A stretch of 64,000 nt of DNA from Fabrea salina (taxonomy: Eukaryota; Ciliophora; Heterotrichea; Heterotrichida; Fabreidae): the NCBI GenBank assembly GCA_022984795.1, contig JALIHJ010000011.1, positions 124,001-188,000 on the forward strand, in the 5' to 3' direction. This document shows, in pieces, positions 38,436 to 47,791 of this stretch; the first letter of the stretch is position 1, and every line of letters begins with the position of its first letter. Both the position numbers and the translations under genes were made by a program. The notes under the pieces were generated by a model. The model saw only the letters and a program-made list of their open reading frames with translations, was not told the origin of the DNA and searched no databases.

Positions 38436-41186
38436 ATGGATTTCCAAGTAACTGAGGAGGAATTCAAAGAAATCGAAGCCCGTTTAGCTGCAGATTTAGA
38501 TAGTTTTGTTTCTGAACCTGAAGTAGAAGAACAAGAACCCCTTACACAACCTACTGTACTCGACAGTATTGTTGACACTGAGTTTTGGAAAAACTATATT
38601 AGGTGCTCTAAGGAAGTAGACCAACTCCACGAAGAAACTTTTACTGACTTCAGCGAAATAGTTGAAGGAGTCAGGGCAGCCACTAAAGAAACCTTTGTGG
38701 AAGTCCAAATCCCAGAACAGTCGGAGGAAAGTTTTGAAGGGTCAACTGAAAACTTTGAAATAACCAGTGAATGCCATCAAGAAAAGTACCAAAGTGACTA
38801 CTTAGAAGAACTCCAAAACTCCTTCCAAGAAGAAGATTTACAAGTCCTGCAGTTTTATGAAGTCCAACAAATGACTGAAGAAGACATGCTTGCTAGTATG
38901 CTTAGGAACTGGGAAAAAAAGCAGCAACAACTTGAAGTCCAAGAAAGAGCTCGCCAAAAACAACTCCGAGACATGGAGATTAAGCGTGAAGCCGCAGAAG
39001 CTGAACTTGAAAGACAAAAAAGAATTAAAAAGGAACAAGAACTTAGAACTAAACAACAAGAACAAGAGAAAAAACGCTTTGAAGCAATAGAAGCCCAAAG
39101 AACCCAACAAGAAACTTTAAGTATGCAGTGGGAAGACGAATTAGCATCTGCTCTTAGAAAGGAACTCATTAAAACCCAAGAAACCCAAAGAGCCCACTTA
39201 GAAACTAACCTTATGAGTATCGAAGACCAAAGTTCACACCAACTAAGGAAACTCAAACCTAGTTTTAAAAAGTTCTTTGTAGTTGACGAAACTTACCCCG
39301 AAATAGTGCCTGTTAAACAAAAACAGTCCAAGAAACTTGAATTCCCTGTACCTACTCTGCAAGCCACAGAAAAGCCCCAAAAGTGGTTTCAAGAAATTGA
39401 GTTGCCTAAACCCTTTTTGGTAGGTAAACTTCCCCCTTTCAAAAAAGAAGAAAACCTAGAAATGCCCACTTTGGGGGATTACTTGCCCTATCCCTTAGAC
39501 AAAGAAGCTAGGAGTTTTTCTTTGAAACTCGAAGACGTCGTATCTATTTCAGGCTTGCACCAGTTCAAGAACCTGCAGCACCTAAACCTTGCTTTGAACC
39601 AAATTAAATCTGTTCAAAACTTAACTCCTTCACTAGTCCATGTAGACCTGTCTAAAAACAAAATAACTCAAATTCCAGAGCTAAACCTTCCTTTGCTCGA
39701 AACCTTGATTCTAGACAACAACCAAATTCTCCAGATTTCAGGTCTCCAAAACTGTTTGAACCTTAGGAAACTCTCTATGAAAGGCAACAAACTCTCTGCT
39801 TTAGAAGGCTTGGAAAATAACACCCTTTTAGAAGAGCTTTCCTTGTACAGAAACGAAATTAAGTCAGTGGGTCCCTTTGCTTTCCAGAACAATACTTATT
39901 TGCAGCACTTGGACTTGGGAAGGAATCAGTTAAGAGAAGTTTACTTTTTAAGTCCCTTAAAACTCCTCAGAGTACTTATACTTTACGAAAACATGATTAG
40001 GGACACCCAGCCTCTGCACTTGCCTCTTTTAAAAGAACTTTGGCTGGACGGAAACTCTTTGAAAGAACTCAACTTCCTCAAAGACACCCCCCTTCTAGAA
40101 ATACTAAACGTCAAAAACAATGGAATCACTTCTATCTGCTCTTTTGAATGCTTCGTTCTGCAGACTTGTGACATTTCCTCCAACTTTTTGGGCTCCTTTA
40201 AAGAAATAGTTAAGTGCATAGAGTCTGCTCCTAACTTAAGTAACTTTTGCTACGAAAACAACCCTTTTCTTCTGGAAAACCCAGAACTTTTGGGACTTTA
40301 CAACGAAGTAACGGTCAAAGGCCTTCCTTGCATTAAAGAACTCAACAACACCCTGCGAACTTCTTTGCAGCCCTTTAAGCCTATACCTTCTGACTTACTT
40401 ACAAAGGCCTTTGAACTTAAGCAAATCGACATCTTCAAGATTTACCAAGAAAGACAAAGAACCATCTGTGACTATGCTAGCGAAGAATTTAAGGTAGCAC
40501 TTCAGCAACTACCAGCTAAGACTCATAACTCCCAAGTAGCTCAGGAGTTCCACAGAAGGGGAGTGCTTTTTCATTGGTACCAAACTAAAAAAACCCTTTA
40601 CTTAGCCACAAAAGCAGCTCTTAAAATCCAGTGCTGGTGGAAGTACTTGAGTCTTAAAAAAAGGATCCAAAACAAAACTTACCTAGAAAACATTTCTAAG
40701 ATTATAAAGATCCAAGCAGTTTACAAAGGCCACAGAGTAAGGAAAAGGCACTCCAAACCCAAAGAGTCTCAAGCAGTAAAGATTCAAGCTTTTTACAGAG
40801 GCTACAGACTCAGAAAGCGCATGAAAGATGTTTTGAGCAATGTAAGACAAATAGACCTGGACTTAGAAGAGTTCAAAGAAGTGAACCTAGACGACATTGA
40901 CACCAGCTTCGACTTTGACAGCGGACTTATTGTTCCTGAAGGCTTTGACTTTAATTACTTTGCGCAAGAAACCTTGCCTCCTATCAAAAAGCCCCAGCCC
41001 CAGCAAACTCCTTTTTCTGATGCTCAAAAACCTTCTGTAGAAACTTTGCCTCCAATTAACAAACCAAAGCCAGACCCCTTGGTAGCCAACCATAACAAGT
41101 TTAGGAAAAACTTTTCTTACAAAAAACCTAAACAACTCACAGCTGAAGAAAGACTTCAAAGGTTCAGAAAAGCTGCAAGGTACTAA
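38436..41186 (+). CDS. LRRIQ1: LRR and IQ protein, LRRIQ1-like
   Basis: The 916-residue protein has an acidic N-terminus and a charged coiled coil at ~150-250. About ten SDS22-type leucine-rich repeats follow (~365-600; LHQFKNLQHLNLALNQI, LVHVDLSKNKI, LETLILDNNQI), then an LRR cap. Three IQ motifs lie at ~725-800 (LKIQCWWKY, IKIQAVYKGHRVRKR, VKIQAFYRGYRLRKR) and the tail is Pro/Lys-rich. The order matches LRRIQ1, a ciliary-associated protein. The IQ motifs should bind calmodulin or a centrin. Confidence 0.82.
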   Translation: MDFQVTEEEFKEIEARLAADLDSFVSEPEVEEQEPLTQPTVLDSIVDTEFWKNYIRCSKEVDQLHEETFTDFSEIVEGVRAATKETFVEVQIPEQSEESFEGSTENFEITSECHQEKYQSDYLEELQNSFQEEDLQVLQFYEVQQMTEEDMLASMLRNWEKKQQQLEVQERARQKQLRDMEIKREAAEAELERQKRIKKEQELRTKQQEQEKKRFEAIEAQRTQQETLSMQWEDELASALRKELIKTQETQRAHLETNLMSIEDQSSHQLRKLKPSFKKFFVVDETYPEIVPVKQKQSKKLEFPVPTLQATEKPQKWFQEIELPKPFLVGKLPPFKKEENLEMPTLGDYLPYPLDKEARSFSLKLEDVVSISGLHQFKNLQHLNLALNQIKSVQNLTPSLVHVDLSKNKITQIPELNLPLLETLILDNNQILQISGLQNCLNLRKLSMKGNKLSALEGLENNTLLEELSLYRNEIKSVGPFAFQNNTYLQHLDLGRNQLREVYFLSPLKLLRVLILYENMIRDTQPLHLPLLKELWLDGNSLKELNFLKDTPLLEILNVKNNGITSICSFECFVLQTCDISSNFLGSFKEIVKCIESAPNLSNFCYENNPFLLENPELLGLYNEVTVKGLPCIKELNNTLRTSLQPFKPIPSDLLTKAFELKQIDIFKIYQERQRTICDYASEEFKVALQQLPAKTHNSQVAQEFHRRGVLFHWYQTKKTLYLATKAALKIQCWWKYLSLKKRIQNKTYLENISKIIKIQAVYKGHRVRKRHSKPKESQAVKIQAFYRGYRLRKRMKDVLSNVRQIDLDLEEFKEVNLDDIDTSFDFDSGLIVPEGFDFNYFAQETLPPIKKPQPQQTPFSDAQKPSVETLPPINKPKPDPLVANHNKFRKNFSYKKPKQLTAEERLQRFRKAARY

Positions 41187-41205
41187 GTGTTTATATAATG
41201 ATATT

Positions 41206-41691
41206 TTAGCTTAGTTTAGGCAGCACACAGTCTATAAAATGTTGTATGTTTTCTTTAAAGTGCAAAAGGCTAGCAGTTTCTTCGTTTGCTGGAAACCACT
41301 CTACTTGTTCCACTTCGTCCAGGTCCAAAATCTCACTTTCCTTTTCCACTTCTGCAATATAAAGTTTAACTGTTTTGTGGACAGTTCTTTCGTTAGAAGT
41401 TTTGTAGTAATAGTCTATAGGTTCAATCTGAACAGCCTGGTCGTAGTCATAAGTCCACTCAGAGTCTGCCCAAAACCTTAAGGGTCTGTGGCCAGTTTCT
41501 TCTAAAAGTTCCCTGATCGCTCCTTGAATTTCTGTTTCACCAGGGTCTTTGTGGCCCTTTGCTAAGTTGAAGTAGCCGTGCCTTCTGGATTTGCAAAGCA
41601 ACACTTCAAAGCACTCGTTTACTTTTCTGACTGGGACTACTCCGTAGCTTATGTCCTCCTTCATCATTTTTATTGCTCTTCTAAGCATCAT
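41206..41691 (-). CDS. Nudix hydrolase, Ap4A-hydrolase-like
   Basis: The 161-residue protein has the Nudix box GHKDPGETEIQGAIRELLEE followed by TG (GX5EX7RE..EE.G). SYGVVPVR at the N-terminus and YFNLAKGHKDPGE resemble NUDT2-type diadenosine tetraphosphatases, which cleave Ap4A to ATP and AMP. The substrate is inferred from similarity only. MLRRAIKMMK at the start could be an extension; Met9 or Met10 are alternative starts. Confidence 0.88.
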   Translation of the reverse strand: MMLRRAIKMMKEDISYGVVPVRKVNECFEVLLCKSRRHGYFNLAKGHKDPGETEIQGAIRELLEETGHRPLRFWADSEWTYDYDQAVQIEPIDYYYKTSNERTVHKTVKLYIAEVEKESEILDLDEVEQVEWFPANEETASLLHFKENIQHFIDCVLPKLS

Positions 41692-41699
41692 TTATTCTA

Positions 41700-42506
41700 T
41701 TATGAAATTAGCTTGTCAAAAAGTTCCGAAGCAGAGTTTTTGGTCTGGAAGTACTCGTGATTAGGGTCTAGACTGTAGAGTTCTTCCTCATAGCTTGAAG
41801 GGTCTTCTCCTTTTTGTCTTTTGCAAGCAACTAAGTTCTTGAGAGAAGTAGCAATGTCTTGCTTGATTCCAAAATCTCTGCTGAGTTCTAAAGCTCTTGT
41901 AAAAGCATGTTCTGCTTCAGCATAGTTACTGTCCTCCAGCGCACAGATTCCAATAGCATTCATCAAACTTACAGACTCTCCGAACTGCTGACTTAACTCT
42001 ATTAAGGTGGAGTAAGCTTCCTCGTAGTCCCCTTTGGCTATTTGGACAAAAGTTTGCACTATTTCAAGAAGGGGTTCGTCTTCGTGTTGAGACAAAGCAG
42101 ACTCCAAAAGTTGGGCTGCTGAGTCTGCTCTTTTAAAGTTGAGAAGTGCACACAGCAGAAGTGCTAAGTGTTCAGGTGAGTCAGGTTTAAGGTTGTCAAT
42201 GACTTGGGAGTAGTCTCCTTCGTTGATGTTGATAATTGAACTCAAGGTGGCGTTTAAGGAGTCTTGTTCCAAAGAGTCCTTTGCTGCTTGGGCAGAACTA
42301 GTCCCATTTAGATAAGAAAAAAGAGTCTTAAGGTTCTGGGTAGGCACATTTGGAACTTGGACTGACTTCAAACTCTGTCCCATTTGTATCAAAGATCTAA
42401 GTAAAAGTATTAGGACTCCTGGGTTGCTTTCTTTTTCCGGGGAAACTGTTTCTATGATTGCTTTGTAGTTGCCTGTGTAAAACTGGGCTTTGAGCTTTTC
42501 TTCCAT
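41700..42506 (-). CDS. COPE: Coatomer subunit epsilon
   Basis: The 268-residue all-helical TPR-like protein begins with FYTGNYKAIIE. Its later repeats (YSTLIELSQQFGES, LMNAIGICALEDSNYAEAEHAF, DIATSLKNLVACKRQKGE) and terminal ASELFDKLIS match the order and spacing of epsilon-COP, whose tail is ...ENDFDRLV. Epsilon-COP stabilises alpha-COP in the COPI coat. It is slightly shorter than the human protein (308). Confidence 0.82.
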   Translation of the reverse strand: MEEKLKAQFYTGNYKAIIETVSPEKESNPGVLILLLRSLIQMGQSLKSVQVPNVPTQNLKTLFSYLNGTSSAQAAKDSLEQDSLNATLSSIININEGDYSQVIDNLKPDSPEHLALLLCALLNFKRADSAAQLLESALSQHEDEPLLEIVQTFVQIAKGDYEEAYSTLIELSQQFGESVSLMNAIGICALEDSNYAEAEHAFTRALELSRDFGIKQDIATSLKNLVACKRQKGEDPSSYEEELYSLDPNHEYFQTKNSASELFDKLIS

Positions 42507-42512
42507 ATTTAG

Positions 42513-42923
42513 TTATTGATTAATTTCGGATCCGCACAAAACGCAAGCATAAGTGAGTTTGAATTTGCCCAGACAGCATAGTTTCTGCCACCCTTTAGGT
42601 TTGTTAAGTCTAGCCCAAATCACTTTTTTCTTGCAAACTCTGCAGAACCCTGAGGTGGGACTATCTTCTTCACAAAACTTATAGCTTTCGTTTAAGTCTG
42701 TTTCTGTAGCGTATGTAATAGGCATCTGGAAGTCCATTTCAAAGTACCTAGAAGAGTCTTTTTTGTGGCGGGACAAACAAGAAATGTCCATTCTGCTGCA
42801 CTCTTCTTCTTGGGGGAACTTGTCTTTAGCTTCAAGCAAAAGTTGTTCGTGGAAACTAACTCCTCCGGAAGAGTTAAACTGTCTGTACAGCCTTTTAGGC
42901 CTTTTGATGTTTAAAGTCATCAT
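42513..42923 (-). CDS. Small protein with C-terminal CxxC pair (zinc ribbon)
   Basis: The 136-residue protein has a basic N-terminus, an acidic middle, and a C-terminal ~45 residues with CRVCKKK and YACVLCGSE around a Trp/Leu-rich loop. Two CxxC pairs should bind one zinc. The layout weakly recalls LITAF-type modules but lacks the long hydrophobic insert. A G+C element resembling MCB/E2F lies 17-26 nt upstream. Function unknown. Confidence 0.7.
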   Translation of the reverse strand: MMTLNIKRPKRLYRQFNSSGGVSFHEQLLLEAKDKFPQEEECSRMDISCLSRHKKDSSRYFEMDFQMPITYATETDLNESYKFCEEDSPTSGFCRVCKKKVIWARLNKPKGWQKLCCLGKFKLTYACVLCGSEINQ

Positions 42924-42939
42924 TATTTAAATTTAAACT

Positions 42940-42949
42940 AACGCGCGTT
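42940..42949 (-). promoter_or_regulatory. Palindromic MCB/E2F-like element
   Basis: AACGCGCGTT, a 10-bp perfect palindrome in A+T-rich DNA, 16 nt from the ATG of the zinc-ribbon gene. It is similar in place to the boxes of PCNA, NASP and SMC4. Confidence 0.5.
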
Positions 42950-42954
42950 GTTTA

Positions 42955-43473
42955 TTATAGGAGAAAATAAGTTACTAAAAAGGCTATTGAGCTCCCTACT
43001 AAAGCGCCTACAATAGTGTCCGAGGGAAAGTGGCACATGTAATAAACTCTTGAAAACATAGTTCCCAGAGTCATTAAAAAACAAAACCACCAAGGGGCAC
43101 TTAAGTTCAGCGCTAAAAAAGTCCAAAAGGCTGCTGCTTGAGCAGAGTCTCCCGAAGGCATTGAGTGGTTAGTTTCCTTACCGCGGAAATCAAAACGAAG
43201 AGCTTCTACGCGTGGCAAGAAAGGAATGGGTCTAGGTCTGCTTACAAGCCTCTTCAAAATCAGTGTTGAAAACAAAGTAAGCACAGGAAGCAGCACGGCC
43301 GCTAAAAAGGAGTATAGTGACCAGGGCAGACCTATTATTGCTAAAGTCCAAATAAAACTAAGAATTTCGTTGTTAAAAGTTGCTGCGAGCACTGCCATCA
43401 AGTACTCTATAGGTCCCCAGGTTCGTATGGACTTGTGAACTATGTTGCACAAACTTTGGTCTAAGTAATGCAT
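42955..43473 (-). CDS. PAP2-superfamily membrane phosphatase with PSGD motif
   Basis: The 172-residue protein has five or six membrane helices. The three PAP2 motifs are present: K74-X6-RP (KRLVSRPRP), MPSGDSAQ (106-109) and SRVYYMCHFPSD with SR141, His148 and Asp152. The second motif has Asp109 where PSGH is usual. That His donates a proton to the leaving group, so activity may differ. The family removes phosphate from lipids such as phosphatidate or dolichyl/isoprenyl phosphates. Confidence 0.87.
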   Translation of the reverse strand: MHYLDQSLCNIVHKSIRTWGPIEYLMAVLAATFNNEILSFIWTLAIIGLPWSLYSFLAAVLLPVLTLFSTLILKRLVSRPRPIPFLPRVEALRFDFRGKETNHSMPSGDSAQAAAFWTFLALNLSAPWWFCFLMTLGTMFSRVYYMCHFPSDTIVGALVGSSIAFLVTYFLL

Positions 43474-43508
43474 TATTTAGTTAGTATTTTATAGGAATTA
43501 ACTAATTA

Positions 43509-44198
43509 ATGCAAATGAAAAGAAATGGTTTGAGTCTTCCTCTTGATAAGTTTCAAATAGCTTCCTGGGTTCTTTTAGCTTACAACTCTTTTTGCTGTTT
43601 TTTTTGGGGTATTCCTAATTTGGAATGTTCTTTAGTTTACTTTTGCAGTTACTGCACTTGCTTAGCGGTTACCTTGGTTTTAGGGCTGACTTGCACAGCT
43701 TTGGACCCTGTAGATAAGTTTTCAAAGAAATTCTGTGAAATCGAAGGTGCTTTTGAATCTCAAATTTACTGTTCAGTTTGCAACATGGTTGTAAGCGAAA
43801 GCACCAAGCATTGCTTTGCTTGCAAAAAGTGTGTTTTAAGTTACGACCACCACTGCAGGTTTATAAACAACTGTGTGGGAAAAGCCAACTACAAGTGCTT
43901 TTTTTGCTTGATTGTGAGCTTAGAAGTTTATCTAGCTTTTAGTGTACTGGTAGGTTGTTTTTTGGTTTACAGAAGTTTTGAAAGAGACTTAGAATCTAGC
44001 AAAGAAGTTGTTTACTTGTTTTGGGGATTTAACTTTTTGTTTTGCTGTATAGCTTTGGTTTCAAACATGTACCTCATAATCTTCCATGTGTTTTTGAAAT
44101 TACACGGAATGACTACTTTTGACTATAACCAACGAAAGAAAGCTGGCAAAGCAACTAGAAAAACTGAACTCACTACAATAAACATTGAACCTAAGTAA
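43509..44198 (+). CDS. DHHC palmitoyltransferase
   Basis: A 229-residue four-helix protein. The Cys-rich domain at ~92-140 contains CSVCNMVVSESTKHCFACKK, then the catalytic DHHC and NNCVGKANYKCF. Flanking helices lie at ~15-60 and ~140-200. It transfers palmitate to Cys of membrane-bound proteins. It is one of three DHHC genes in this window. The NEK-like kinase gene begins 6 nt after its stop. Confidence 0.92.
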   Translation: MQMKRNGLSLPLDKFQIASWVLLAYNSFCCFFWGIPNLECSLVYFCSYCTCLAVTLVLGLTCTALDPVDKFSKKFCEIEGAFESQIYCSVCNMVVSESTKHCFACKKCVLSYDHHCRFINNCVGKANYKCFFCLIVSLEVYLAFSVLVGCFLVYRSFERDLESSKEVVYLFWGFNFLFCCIALVSNMYLIIFHVFLKLHGMTTFDYNQRKKAGKATRKTELTTINIEPK

Positions 44199-44204
44199 TA
44201 AATT

Positions 44205-45212
44205 ATGGAAAAATACACTCCTCTAGAACCTATTGGGAAAGGGAGCTTCGGAGAGATTTGGAAAGTCCAAAGGAAGTCTGACTCTAAAGTTTTAGTATGG
44301 AAAGTTCTAAACTACAGCTTTATGAACGAACAAGAAAAAGCGCAGATTATGACTGAAACAAACATACTGGAAGAACTAAACCATCCCTGTATAGTTAAGT
44401 ACTACGACAAACTAACTGATTCCTCGCAAATTTACATAGTTATGGAGTACTGCCAGGGAGGGGACCTTTCCCAGCTTATTAAAAAGTACAAAGAAAACAG
44501 AGAATACATTCCTGAAGACATTATATGGAAATACTTCTACCAAATGGTGCTGGGAGTGCATTTATGCCACACTGGCAAGAGCAGAATTCTCCACAGAGAC
44601 CTTAAACCCAGAAACATATTTCTCGACGAGAGTAATAACGTTAAAATTGGTGACTTCGGACTTGCCAGAATAATGGGAGAAAACTCTCTTTACGCCCAGA
44701 CGTGCCTAGGAACTCCTTTTTATATGTCCCCTGAACAAGTCTCTGCTTCATTTTACGACGAGAAAAGCGACATTTGGTCTTTAGGCTGCATACTGTACGA
44801 ACTTGCTGCGCAAAAACCTCCTTTCCAAGGAACTAACTACTTGCAAATAGCTTTGAAAATAAAAGAAGAAAGCTTTGAAAGGATTCCTTTAAAGTACAGT
44901 GAAGACATGTGGAATCTAGTTACTCAGCTGCTAAACAAGAACCCCCAAGAAAGACCGAGCATCCAAAGTCTCATAAACTTCCCCCAAGTTTCTGTTAGAA
45001 TCCATGAAAAGGAGTCAAGGGACTCTTTAATAAGTTTGCAAGTTTTAGAAAGTAAAATTAAAAAAAGGTTTGAAGAAGCTCTTAGAGTAAAGCAAGAACT
45101 AAAACTCAGAGAAGACAGAATAAAACAAAAAGAAAAAAGCCTTGAAAACGAGGGGTCTTCTCTTGAAGAAATTACTTTTAGAATACTTTCTAGGATTTAC
45201 CAAAAGTCTTAA
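44205..45212 (+). CDS. NEK-family protein kinase
   Basis: Residues 1-255 are a complete kinase: GKGSFGEIW, Lys in LVWKVLN, VMEYCQGGDLSQLI, HRDLKPRNIFL, DFGLARI, the NEK-type GTPFYMSPEQ and DIWSLGCILYELA. A C-terminal coiled coil (~280-320) could mediate dimerisation, as in NEK2. NEK kinases act in cilia, basal bodies and mitosis, and ciliates have many. Confidence 0.93.
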   Translation: MEKYTPLEPIGKGSFGEIWKVQRKSDSKVLVWKVLNYSFMNEQEKAQIMTETNILEELNHPCIVKYYDKLTDSSQIYIVMEYCQGGDLSQLIKKYKENREYIPEDIIWKYFYQMVLGVHLCHTGKSRILHRDLKPRNIFLDESNNVKIGDFGLARIMGENSLYAQTCLGTPFYMSPEQVSASFYDEKSDIWSLGCILYELAAQKPPFQGTNYLQIALKIKEESFERIPLKYSEDMWNLVTQLLNKNPQERPSIQSLINFPQVSVRIHEKESRDSLISLQVLESKIKKRFEEALRVKQELKLREDRIKQKEKSLENEGSSLEEITFRILSRIYQKS

Positions 45213-45218
45213 TTATAT

Positions 45219-46487
45219 TTAAGTTTTGACCCTTCTTAAACGCCTTCTAGAGTTGTGCGTTGAGTCTTCAGTACTTTTTGGGGAGTTTTCAATGCTTAAG
45301 AATTTGACTTCAGAAGGCGACTGAGATATTTTGAAAAAATCAGCAAACTGCTTATAGGTAACCATACTACCTACTCCAAAGTCTTTTTGGAAAATAAAAG
45401 GCAACTGAATTTTGCTTTTTTTGCAGTAAGTCCGAATAACTAACTCCATGAAGTCTCTGCTAAAGGGTTCTTGAGGCTCTTGGGGTTTTTGGGTAACACT
45501 TTGTTGTGCAAACTTAATGATTCCTTCCCTTATGTCAGTTTTTGACCTAGTTAAACTAAAGTTTGCAAAACTATGATCAGAAGACTTGATTGCGTGAGTG
45601 GAGGACCTTCTTGAATTTCTTGAGTTTTGCTTTACAGGGGAGTTTAGTTCTTCTTCGCTTTCTTGAGGACTGTAGATTCTCATCTTGCTTTGGGGTGCAA
45701 CTGTTTTTTTCCTGATTTCTGGACCACTGCGTGTAATGTTTCTCTTCTTCAGGTTATGTTTGTTTAAGCCAAAAGAAACTACTTTAGTTCTTTTGCCTGT
45801 TTTTAAGTAGTTTTCAATGTCCTCATAGCAACTTATGGAAAAGTTCATTATGGATTTTGCATTGATTGTTCTGCAAGCGTGGATAAACTGCACCCAGTGG
45901 TTACCATTTAAGTCTTCAATGAATTCGATGTCAATATGGACTACCTTTTTTTGGGTTTCATTCTGCTCAACACAGGTAATAATTACCTTTGCCATGTCGA
46001 TTAAAGTGTTTAAATAAAGTCCTTTTTTAACTTTGGTGAGCTTTCCATTAAAACTTCTTTTGAAGATTTGAGAGTTGTACTTTTTGTGCACTAGTACGAT
46101 TCTCAAAAGCAAACTTGACTCGTCAGAGTTAATGTTTCCAACGTACTTCTGTAAAACTAAGTTCCCGAACATAAATGGTTTCTTGCAGCAAAGGTCTTTG
46201 ACTTCCCCAGCTCCGCATATTTTTCTTGAGTCTCTTAGGTAAGAGTAGCACACTTTCTCCTGGACTTTTTCGCTCAGCTTGCTTTTCATAGCTTTTTCGT
46301 CTATCCAATTTAGAAGCTCAGTCTTTAAATGGGCCAGTTCTTTCTTATTTACACTTTCTAAAGAACCACTTTTGTCAGGCTTCACCCAAAACTTAATTCC
46401 TTTGTTGTTTAGCTCCACTGTTTCCAAAACACTCAATTTGGTTCCAATTAAACTTTGAATTACACTAAGGTTAGATTTTTCTTCCAT
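45219..46487 (-). CDS. Unknown 422-residue protein
   Basis: Residues ~60-225 look globular, with mixed strands and helices (LLLRIVLVHKKYN, MAKVIITCVEQN, VVHIDIEFIEDLNGNHWVQF). Residues ~235-350 are basic, Ser/Arg-rich and disordered. Residues ~360-400 are helical. No catalytic motif or membrane span is seen. It may be a ciliate-specific protein. The stop is 6 nt from that of the convergent NEK gene. Confidence 0.68.
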   Translation of the reverse strand: MEEKSNLSVIQSLIGTKLSVLETVELNNKGIKFWVKPDKSGSLESVNKKELAHLKTELLNWIDEKAMKSKLSEKVQEKVCYSYLRDSRKICGAGEVKDLCCKKPFMFGNLVLQKYVGNINSDESSLLLRIVLVHKKYNSQIFKRSFNGKLTKVKKGLYLNTLIDMAKVIITCVEQNETQKKVVHIDIEFIEDLNGNHWVQFIHACRTINAKSIMNFSISCYEDIENYLKTGKRTKVVSFGLNKHNLKKRNITRSGPEIRKKTVAPQSKMRIYSPQESEEELNSPVKQNSRNSRRSSTHAIKSSDHSFANFSLTRSKTDIREGIIKFAQQSVTQKPQEPQEPFSRDFMELVIRTYCKKSKIQLPFIFQKDFGVGSMVTYKQFADFFKISQSPSEVKFLSIENSPKSTEDSTHNSRRRLRRVKT

Positions 46488-46537
46488 TAATTATAGGAAC
46501 AGTTTTTACAGTGTTCATAACTCTGAGTTATCGAATT

Positions 46538-47776
46538 TTAACTAGCAATTAAATCCACTAAGTGGTGTTTTAACTTGGCAAAGGTTTGTTTAAATTCTAA
46601 GTGCTTGCCTTCAAATCTTGAAAAGTTTACAAGGTACAAGTCGTCAAGGAGCGCAAAAAGTTTAACTTCGATCACAATAATAGGAGCCTGACTTGCCATG
46701 TAGAAAGCATCGTACTTGCCTTCTCGGTTTCTGATTTTGTATTTTAGCCTTCCAAAGGCTAGGTGAATACTTTCCATTACCTTTTCAGGTTCTGCTCTTG
46801 TCATAAAGTGGGTTTTTTGTTCGTCGTAGTCAAACATATTGTTAATAGCTATTCCGCAGCAGTAGTTCAGCAGCTCAAAAGCGTTCATGCAAGGCGGAGG
46901 TTGTTCTTCATCTTCAACATTCTGGACTTCAATTTCTTGGCCCACGTCAGAACACCTTCCTTGGGGTTCTTGGTAGTCCTCTGCAAACCAAGCATGCTTT
47001 TTCAGTTTGCTAACTGAAATCCTTGTGCGGGGGTCTGTACACAAAATTTGCTTGAGGACGTCTAAAGCTTGAGCAGAAGCATCGCGAGGAGTCTCGAAGC
47101 TTCCAGAAACTATTTTGGCTATAAGGGAAGGAATAGAGTCGTCCTCAAATGGAAGTTTCCCTGATAGCATTGCGTATAGTATAACTCCGCAGCTCCAAAT
47201 GTCAGCTAGGTGTCCGTCGTAGCCGTGATTGCTGAAGACCTCTGGAGCTAAGTAGTTTATAGTGCCACAAGTAGTGTGCATCATAGAAAGTGTTTCAGAG
47301 TCTATTTTGAACAAACAAGATAGCCCAAAATCACTGATCTTGATTTTTCCGTTTTGGTCCACTAAAACGTTTTCAAGCTTGAGGTCTCTATGAGCTACGT
47401 GTTGGGTTTGGCAAAAGTGGACTGCCGAGATGATTTGTTGAAAGTAAAACCGTGCTTCTTTTTCTTCCAGTGGGCCTTCTCGACTTATTCTGTGGAAAAG
47501 TTCTTCCCCATGAACAAGTTCCATCACTAGGTAAATCTTTGAGTGGGAGCTCAGGACTTCGTACAACTTAACTACGTTAGGATGCTCTATATGCTTCATT
47601 ATTTGGATTTCTTGTCTTAGGTTTTCAATTAAGTTGTCCTGTTTGATTTTTCCTTTGTCTAGAATTTTAATGGCTACTTTTTCTCCGGTGTACATATTCT
47701 CTGCAAGTCGGACTTTTCCGTAACTACCCTCACCTAGAACGTTTTTGAGTTCATAGTTTCCTACTCTTTTTATCAT
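46538..47776 (-). CDS. CIPK/SnRK3-like protein kinase with NAF motif
   Basis: Residues 8-260 form a CAMK/AMPK-type kinase (GEGSYGKVRLA, HRDLKLENVLV, DFGLSCLF, CGTINYLAPEV). After a short linker, MNAFELLNYCCGIAINNMFD matches the NAF motif of plant CBL-interacting kinases. The end (IIVIEVKLFALLD, LVDLIAS) fits the PPI/KA1-like region. In plants this module binds calcineurin-B-like calcium sensors. No CBL gene is seen here. NAF kinases outside plants are known only in some protists. Confidence 0.85.
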   Translation of the reverse strand: MIKRVGNYELKNVLGEGSYGKVRLAENMYTGEKVAIKILDKGKIKQDNLIENLRQEIQIMKHIEHPNVVKLYEVLSSHSKIYLVMELVHGEELFHRISREGPLEEKEARFYFQQIISAVHFCQTQHVAHRDLKLENVLVDQNGKIKISDFGLSCLFKIDSETLSMMHTTCGTINYLAPEVFSNHGYDGHLADIWSCGVILYAMLSGKLPFEDDSIPSLIAKIVSGSFETPRDASAQALDVLKQILCTDPRTRISVSKLKKHAWFAEDYQEPQGRCSDVGQEIEVQNVEDEEQPPPCMNAFELLNYCCGIAINNMFDYDEQKTHFMTRAEPEKVMESIHLAFGRLKYKIRNREGKYDAFYMASQAPIIVIEVKLFALLDDLYLVNFSRFEGKHLEFKQTFAKLKHHLVDLIAS

Positions 47777-47791
47777 TATTATTACTTCATA

